This document shows, piece after piece, positions 13,858 through 17,713 of a stretch of 17,713 nt of DNA. The stretch covers positions 1 through 17,713 of the forward strand of contig CAAGCR010000090.1 of assembly GCA_900768425.1 (NCBI GenBank). The letters run 5' to 3'. The position numbers and the translations under genes were made by a program. Each line of letters begins with the position of its first letter. The stretch's first letter is position 1. This DNA comes from Clostridia bacterium. Lineage in GTDB: Bacteria; Bacillota; Clostridia; Christensenellales; UBA1242. Below the pieces are notes generated by a model. It was not told the DNA's origin and did no database searches. It saw only the letters and a program-made list of their open reading frames with translations.

Positions 13858-14517
13858 TTAATTATTATCAATTTTTTGCAATAAATCTTTTACTTGTAAT
13901 AGAGAATCGTATATTTTAAATGCGTTGTTTTTGGCGTAATCATCTGGTTTTATTATGTCAATTACCATAATTGCTTTACAACCTGCACTTGTTGCGGATT
14001 TTATTCCGTTTAGAGAATCTTCTAAAACTATGCAATTTTGCGGTGTTTCGTTTATGCCCTTTACTGCTTTTTCGTAGACTTCGGGATTCGGTTTGCCATT
14101 TAATACTTGCTCGCCGGTTATAACATAGTCAAAAACATCATTTACCGATAGGTTTACGCTTTTGAACATAATTTTTACAAATTGCAAATCATTACCAGTG
14201 GCTAGTGCAATTTTATATTTTTTCTTCTTTAAATAGTCCAATAATTCTAAAAAGCCTTCTTTTAATGGTGCTTTATTTTTCAAAATATAATCTTCAAAAT
14301 ACTCACCCATAAAGTTTCTATAAGACTCTATATCTAGGTTTGGATATTTTGTTTTTAAAAGTACTCTGGTGTCATTTTCGTTCATTCCGCAAGTTTTTTG
14401 CCTAAACTCTTCGGATAAGTTTAAGTTAAATTTTTCATTTGCTAAAATAAACGATTTTTTCCAGATATTTTCTGAGTCAAATATAACTCCGTCCATATCA
14501 AAAATTATTGAATACAT
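13858..14517 (-). CDS. HAD-superfamily phosphatase, beta-phosphoglucomutase-like
   Basis: A 219-residue haloacid dehalogenase-fold hydrolase of subfamily I with an alpha-helical cap between motifs I and II. Motif I is FDMDGVIFDSE with nucleophile Asp7 and acid/base Asp9. Motif II is the threonine of LATGND, motif III the lysine of GKPNPEVYEKA, and motif IV the acidic pair of VLEDSLNGI. This signature fits beta-phosphoglucomutase-like and small sugar-phosphate phosphatases; substrate cannot be deduced. All catalytic residues are present. The ribosome binding site (AAAGGAA) is rather far from the ATG. It lies downstream of smpB on the same strand, separated by 178 bases, and has no evident functional tie to it. 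Confidence 0.9.
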   Translation of the reverse strand: MYSIIFDMDGVIFDSENIWKKSFILANEKFNLNLSEEFRQKTCGMNENDTRVLLKTKYPNLDIESYRNFMGEYFEDYILKNKAPLKEGFLELLDYLKKKKYKIALATGNDLQFVKIMFKSVNLSVNDVFDYVITGEQVLNGKPNPEVYEKAVKGINETPQNCIVLEDSLNGIKSATSAGCKAIMVIDIIKPDDYAKNNAFKIYDSLLQVKDLLQKIDNN

Positions 14518-14604
14518 TTTATGCTAATTCCTTTATGTTCTTCTAATTGAAAATTTGTAATCAAACAAAATACTTAATATTTACTTATGCAAATTTTGTT
14601 GAAG

Positions 14605-14647
14605 TTTTGTGTTTTTTAAGCTTTAATTGTTATTGCTAAACACAAAA
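14605..14647. repeat. 10-bp inverted repeat between smpB and the HAD gene
   Basis: TTTTGTGTTT (14605-14614) and AAACACAAAA (14638-14647) are exact reverse complements with a 23-base loop. No clear T tract follows on the minus strand, so it is at best a weak or atypical terminator of smpB. The rest of the 14518-14695 gap shows nothing else. Confidence 0.4.
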
Positions 14648-14695
14648 ATTAGTACTTTTAAATTTGGTTAGATGAGAAAAATTATACACAAAATT

Positions 14696-15157
14696 TTAGG
14701 AGTACATTTTTATATTTTTGGTTGCTTGTGCAATTTCTCTTTTTTGACTCTTTTCTTTTAGGGAGTCTTTTTTATCGTACTGTTTTTTGCCTTTTGCCAG
14801 CCCTATTTGAACTTTTACCATATTGTTTTTAAAATAAACTTTTAGTGGCACTATGGTATAATTTTTTTCTTGTTTAGCACGCAAAAGTTTTAAAATTTCA
14901 TTTTTATTTAGTAGAAGTTTGCGGTCTTTTCTTTCATTTGGTGCATAGGCAGTTGCCTTTTCAAAAGGTTTTATATATGCATTTTTTAAAAAAACTTCAT
15001 TATTTTTTATCATAACAAAACTATCGGCAAGGCTTATTCCACCAGCCCTAACCGACTTTACTTCTGCCCCTACAAGCACAATGCCTGCTTCGTAGGTATC
15101 TTTAATAAAGTATTCAAAGTATGCTTTTTTATTATTAGCAACAATATTGTCAGCCAT
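14696..15157 (-). CDS. smpB: SsrA-binding protein SmpB
   Basis: Binds the tRNA-like domain of tmRNA and delivers it to stalled ribosomes, where its C-terminal tail fills the empty mRNA channel. The 153 residues match the family. Visible conserved stretches are the N-terminal NNKKAYFEYFI, the EAGIVLVGAEVKSVRAGG core, the RKLLLNKNEI segment, VPLKVYFKNNMVKVQIGLAKGKK, and the basic C-terminal tail with YDKKDSLKEKSQKRE. The upstream in-frame ATG at 15184 is less likely than 15157, which has AAGGAG at ideal spacing. rnr lies upstream on the same strand, a common rnr-smpB order in Bacillota; here the pair is split by about 330 bases holding palindromic repeats. Its RNA partner ssrA is also in this window. 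Confidence 0.97.
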   Translation of the reverse strand: MADNIVANNKKAYFEYFIKDTYEAGIVLVGAEVKSVRAGGISLADSFVMIKNNEVFLKNAYIKPFEKATAYAPNERKDRKLLLNKNEILKLLRAKQEKNYTIVPLKVYFKNNMVKVQIGLAKGKKQYDKKDSLKEKSQKREIAQATKNIKMYS

Positions 15158-15210
15158 AATTTCTCCTTTTTTTGTTATAAGCACTTATTTTTCACTAAAC
15201 ATATAAAACT

Positions 15211-15253
15211 CTCAGTCACGCACTCACGTGACAACTCCACACTAGTCGGGAGC
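15211..15253. repeat. Short palindromic repeat, degenerate copy
   Basis: Begins CTCAGTCACG and contains two adjacent inverted repeats: GTCACG/CGTGAC, then CTCC/GGAG. It aligns in the same orientation with the better copy at 15334-15377. Its G+C content stands out against the surrounding A+T-rich gap. The layout resembles the CTCAGTC-type double-hairpin repeats scattered through many gut Clostridia genomes. Confidence 0.65.
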
Positions 15254-15333
15254 AAAAACTTAGGTACAATTCTAATTTTAATTACTATGATAAAATAAGA
15301 TTAAATAAAAACTATTTTTCAATAGGTAGGTAA

Positions 15334-15377
15334 CCCCCTCAGTCACGCAAAGCGTGCCAGCCCCCCTGACAGGGGGC
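15334..15377. repeat. Short palindromic repeat, intact copy
   Basis: Starts CCCCCTCAGTCACGC and has two hairpins: CACGC/GCGTG with an AAA loop, then GCCCCC/GGGGGC with a 6-base loop. It shares CTCAGTCACGC and the double-hairpin layout with 15211-15253, about 120 bases away. It is far richer in G+C than anything nearby, which suggests a REP- or MITE-like element inserted between rnr and smpB. A short frame across it on the minus strand (15278-15475) is a by-product and not a gene. No target-site duplication was identified. Confidence 0.75.
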
Positions 15378-15486
15378 AAAGGTTTGTGATAACTCAAACT
15401 AAGATTATAAAGCAAAGCTTTATACAAGGCAAAATTATTATAATTTAACAATAAATTACAGTCATCAGTTTTCATTATTCATTATT

Positions 15487-17586
15487 TTAAACTACCACGA
15501 ACTCTATTTTTCTATCTTCTAAACTGGCTTTGACGGCTTTTACTTTTACTATGTCGCCTAAACCATATGAGTGCGATTGTCCTTTTAGTTTAAAGGTTTT
15601 TTCGTAATATAAGTAAGAATCTTCGGGCAAGGTTTCTACCCTTACTAGACCTTCTACGGTGTTTTCTAATTCAACATAAAAACCATAGGCTTGAACACCT
15701 GAGATTACACCTTCGTATTCTTCATTTAGATGGTCTTGCATATAGTAGGCTCTATATAGGTCATCAACATCTCTTTCGGCCTCGGTGGCGTTTTTCTCGC
15801 GTTCGCTTGAACGAAGTGATGCATCTACAACAAAGTCAGATAGTTCTTCCCTTCTTACTTGGCTTAAACCGTTATTTTTTAAATCTTCCTTTATTATGCG
15901 ATGTATGCATAGGTCGGGATAACGCCTAATTGGGCTTGTAAAGTGGCAATAATAATCTAATGCTAAACCAAAGTGTCCTAAACAATCTTCACAATAACGT
16001 GCTTTTTGCAAAGAACGAAGTAAAACTTTGTTGCAAGTTTTTTCAAACTCTTTTCCTTTAAGACTCTTTAAAATGTCCTGCAAATATGCCGGTTCAACAT
16101 CACCAAATTGCTCAGGAGTTGAAATGCCTAAACTGTTTATAAAATACAAAAATGATGCAATTTTATCACGTGTTGGTTTTTCGTGAACACGATATATGAA
16201 TGGATATTTCCTTGTTGCATAGTGTTTTGCAACTGTTTCATTGGCAGCAACCATAAAGTTTTCTATCAAAATGTGGGCTTCGTTTCTTTCTCTTGGTTGA
16301 ACAACCTTTACTTTTTCATTCTCATCTAGTTCAAAATATGGCTCTGGGATATCTAAATCTAACATTCCGTTTGCTTTTTTAACTTCGCCTAGAATATGTG
16401 ACAACTCATTCATTGTTTTAATTGACTCTTTAAACTCTGCAAACTTTTCTAGGGCATCCTTTTTGTCGCATATTACATCGTATACTTCATCATAGGTGAA
16501 TCTTTTTTTGCTTTTAATGACACTTTCGCATATTTTATGGTCTACAATTTCTCCGGTTGGTTTAATTTCCATAATGCACGACATGGTTAATCTATCAACA
16601 CCTTCATTTAATGAACATATGCCGTTTGAAAGTGCTTTGGGTAACATTGGTAAAACTAAATTAGGGAAATATGAACTTGTGCCACGCAAATATGCTTCGT
16701 TGTCTAATTCTGTTCCATATTTTACGTAATTTCCGACATCGGCTATATGCACACCTAAAATATAGTTTTTACCTTTTTTTGATATTGACACCGCATCATC
16801 AAAATCGCGAGCATCTGCACCATCAATGGTAAAGGTTAATTCATCTCTTAAATCTAGCCTGCCCTTAATGTCCTTTTCGTGGACTTTTTGTGGAATTTTA
16901 TCGGCTTCTTCTACTACTTCTTTTGGGAACTCCTCGTATAGTTTATGGGCACGAATAAGTGCTAATTGCAAGGTTTTGAAATCATTTTCATCGCCTAAAA
17001 TTTCTATAATCTCACCGCTTAACTTATCATTTTTAGGCGAGAAGGTAATTTTAACCACTACTTTTTGCCCACTTACCGCGCCAAGAGAATTTTTACCGCT
17101 TACAAAAATTTGTTTGCTGAACTTGTTGTTGTCTGGAATAACTAAACCATCACCACGTTTTAATTTAGAGTATGTGCCAACTAGCGTTAAGTTGTTTCTT
17201 TTTAGCACTTTTACAACTTCCGCTTCTTGACTTAAATCGGTTTTGCTTAGTGGGTTAATAAGAACTGTATCTCCGTTATATGCTCCATTAAGTTTGCTTG
17301 CCGGCACAAAAAAGTCTGGCATATTAGGGTTGCCTACATCAACAAAGGCATAACCCTTATTGTTGCCTATTAGTTTGCCTTTTACAAATTTGGTATCTTC
17401 AATAAGTTTGAATTTGCCTGTGTAAACTTCAACAATTTTACCATCTTCTAAAAGTGCATTTAAAGCCTCTTTTGCATCGTTAAAATTGGCCTTGTTTACA
17501 CTTGCAAGGTCTAAAATAAACTCATTTCTATTTTTATATTTCTTTTTATTATTTTTAACAAAATTAATAACTTGACTCTTAATCAT
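15487..17586 (-). CDS. rnr: Ribonuclease R
   Basis: Processive 3'-5' exoribonuclease of the RNase II/R (RNB) family that degrades structured RNAs and, with tmRNA-SmpB, the faulty mRNAs freed by ribosome rescue. The 699-residue protein has an N-terminal winged-helix and cold-shock region (about 1-200), the RNB catalytic domain opening with the metal-binding Asp cluster DARDFDDAV (258-266), the HFTSPIRRYPDL signature, and a C-terminal S1 domain (YEGVISGVQAYGFYVELENTVEGL). It lacks the long Lys-rich tail of E. coli RNase R, as many Bacillota versions do. A GTG two codons upstream is possible; I prefer the ATG at 17586, preceded by AGGTG at short spacing. It has its own promoter and lies upstream of smpB. 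Confidence 0.96.
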   Translation of the reverse strand: MIKSQVINFVKNNKKKYKNRNEFILDLASVNKANFNDAKEALNALLEDGKIVEVYTGKFKLIEDTKFVKGKLIGNNKGYAFVDVGNPNMPDFFVPASKLNGAYNGDTVLINPLSKTDLSQEAEVVKVLKRNNLTLVGTYSKLKRGDGLVIPDNNKFSKQIFVSGKNSLGAVSGQKVVVKITFSPKNDKLSGEIIEILGDENDFKTLQLALIRAHKLYEEFPKEVVEEADKIPQKVHEKDIKGRLDLRDELTFTIDGADARDFDDAVSISKKGKNYILGVHIADVGNYVKYGTELDNEAYLRGTSSYFPNLVLPMLPKALSNGICSLNEGVDRLTMSCIMEIKPTGEIVDHKICESVIKSKKRFTYDEVYDVICDKKDALEKFAEFKESIKTMNELSHILGEVKKANGMLDLDIPEPYFELDENEKVKVVQPRERNEAHILIENFMVAANETVAKHYATRKYPFIYRVHEKPTRDKIASFLYFINSLGISTPEQFGDVEPAYLQDILKSLKGKEFEKTCNKVLLRSLQKARYCEDCLGHFGLALDYYCHFTSPIRRYPDLCIHRIIKEDLKNNGLSQVRREELSDFVVDASLRSSEREKNATEAERDVDDLYRAYYMQDHLNEEYEGVISGVQAYGFYVELENTVEGLVRVETLPEDSYLYYEKTFKLKGQSHSYGLGDIVKVKAVKASLEDRKIEFVVV

Positions 17587-17613
17587 ATTCACCTATTTAA
17601 TTATTTACATAAT

Positions 17614-17642
17614 ATTCTACTAAATTAACATAATTTTTGCAA
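17614..17642 (-). promoter_or_regulatory. Promoter of rnr
   Basis: On the minus strand TTGCAA (17642-17637) and TAGAAT (17619-17614) are 17 bases apart, about 28 bases upstream of the start codon. The terminator just beyond it supports rnr as the first gene of its transcript. Confidence 0.7.
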
Positions 17643-17660
17643 ATAAATAAGGCGGATAAA

Positions 17661-17699
17661 GAAAAAAAGGCAAAATTAATTTTTTGCATTAATTTGCCT
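17661..17699 (-). terminator. Terminator of a gene beyond the right edge
   Basis: AGGCAAAATTAA (17668-17679) pairs with TTAATTTGCCT (17689-17699) with one bulged base. On the minus strand the stem is followed by seven T. It would end a minus-strand gene located past the window edge. Its distal arm abuts the adapter-like bases, so the outer boundary could be affected by that artefact. Confidence 0.7.
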
Positions 17700-17713
17700 A
17701 GATCGGAAGAGCA
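17700..17713. other. Illumina adapter remnant at the contig end
   Basis: The last 14 bases, AGATCGGAAGAGCA, are identical to the start of the standard Illumina TruSeq adapter. They are not biological sequence of this organism and indicate untrimmed reads at an assembly end. Confidence 0.92.

Noticed and set aside
15278..15475. A 65-codon frame on the minus strand between smpB and rnr
   Set aside because: It runs straight through the G+C-rich palindromic repeat, has no ribosome binding site, and its peptide is what that repeat encodes by chance.
17584..17592. GTG start for rnr two codons before the ATG
   Set aside because: That GTG is part of the likely ribosome binding site AGGTG; the downstream ATG is the more natural start, though the short spacing leaves some doubt.

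Overview
The window is A+T-rich DNA with short intergenic gaps, strong Shine-Dalgarno sites, several sigma-70/SigA-type promoters with 17-18 nt spacers, and many hairpin terminators. The gene content (pta-ackA, L-lactate dehydrogenase, ssrA/smpB/rnr, a YlbJ-like sporulation membrane protein and a previously hidden 26-codon SpoVM-like gene) points to a fermentative, spore-forming, low-GC Bacillota, most likely an uncultured gut Clostridia lineage. This assignment is inference from gene content. The right edge carries what looks like Illumina adapter sequence, so the window very probably reaches the end of a metagenome or draft contig.

Layout. Left part (1-5513): mainly minus-strand central metabolism. 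pta, ackA and rpmF run leftward; ylbJ runs rightward from a start only 13 bases away from the pta start; a HIT-family protein and L-lactate dehydrogenase form a tight minus-strand pair. Together Pta, AckA and Ldh give acetate (with ATP) and lactate (with NAD+ regeneration) as fermentation ends. Middle part (5584-9013): a small unknown plus-strand protein, a large secreted GLUG-repeat protein, rpsU (ribosomal protein S21), and spoVM. Then yhhN-cdd on the plus strand converges on gltX across a shared terminator.

Right part (12416-17699): a ribosome-rescue and RNA-quality-control neighbourhood. ssrA (tmRNA, with a near-consensus promoter, a readable degradation tag and its own terminator) is on the plus strand. 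An unrecognised 249-residue protein follows it. On the minus strand lie rnr (RNase R), smpB and a HAD-family phosphatase. Two copies of a short G+C-rich palindromic repeat sit between rnr and smpB and are the only clearly foreign-looking DNA here.

Most of the window is ordinary chromosomal housekeeping. The points worth a second look are the micro-gene spoVM, the pta/ylbJ divergent starts without ribosome binding sites, the two unknown proteins, the palindromic repeats, the asparagine-rich tmRNA tag and the adapter remnant. I saw no CRISPR array, no transposase, no phage genes and no complete novel multi-gene system.
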